Below the pieces are notes generated by a model. It was not told where the DNA came from. It saw only the letters and a list, made by a program, of their open reading frames with translations, and searched no databases. Source: Klebsormidium nitens (lineage: Eukaryota; Streptophyta; Klebsormidiophyceae; Klebsormidiales; Klebsormidiaceae). From it: a DNA stretch of 64,000 nt. Each line of letters opens with the position of its first letter. Positions within the stretch are counted from its first letter, which is position 1. The translations under genes and the position numbers were made by a program. This document shows, piece after piece, positions 63,983 to 64,000 of this stretch. Location: positions 248,001-312,000 of the forward strand of contig DF236970.1 in NCBI GenBank assembly GCA_000708835.1, in the 5' to 3' direction.

Positions 63983-64000
63983 AGCATAGCTTGATGGCCA

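Noticed and set aside
1-64000. CRISPR arrays, bacterial operons, prophage or integron signatures
   Set aside because: All supported genes are intron-containing eukaryotic genes; no regularly spaced repeats or operon layout was seen.

Overview
The window is nuclear DNA of a eukaryote from the green plant lineage, most likely a streptophyte alga of the Klebsormidium type. Every recognisable gene is broken by GT-AG (twice GC-AG) spliceosomal introns, and exon phases join correctly across them. The gene set is plant-like: cycloeucalenol cycloisomerase (a cycloartenol-sterol enzyme of plants and algae), a cytosolic/mitochondrial NADPH-thioredoxin reductase, a K+ channel tail with ankyrin and KHA domains, a PAS-hybrid histidine kinase, and a plant-type folate-receptor-like protein. 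The genus is inferred; no tRNA, rRNA or organelle marker was found to settle it.

Layout, left to right. 57-3038 (+): 3' end of an ankyrin/KHA potassium channel. 4640-6945 (-): decayed Ty3/gypsy retrotransposon whose integrase is followed by a PHD finger. 8136-10309 (-): protein-kinase-like gene. 12602-17061 (-): cycloeucalenol cycloisomerase (CPI1), with an assembly gap in one exon. 18089-21113 (+): thioredoxin reductase. 22482-30223 (-): complete 15-exon voltage-gated K+ channel with a cyclic-nucleotide-binding domain. 31750-34960 (-): L-seryl-tRNA(Sec) kinase-like gene. 35555-38636 (+): cysteine-rich single-pass membrane protein. 39438-44722 (-): geranylgeranyltransferase-I beta subunit. 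45615-48399 (+): U1 snRNP protein C. 52055-60103 (+): hybrid histidine kinase. 61522-63982 (-): folate-receptor-like protein, 3' end unresolved.

The genes share no pathway; this is an ordinary eukaryotic neighbourhood of single-gene units. Three adjacent pairs are divergent and may share promoter DNA (CPI1/NTR, PSTK/membrane protein, GGTase-beta/U1C). Intergenic stretches at 7-8, 10.3-12.6, 48.4-52 and 60-61.5 kb carry no supportable genes and look like decayed repeats.

The most notable signals are the PHD finger in the gypsy element, repeated partial copies of exon starts lying just upstream of the real splice acceptors, large low-complexity insertions inside catalytic or ligand-binding domains (histidine kinase ATPase domain, channel CNBD, PSTK), two GC-AG introns supported by phase, and an error-rich duplicate of a CPI1 exon flanking an assembly gap.
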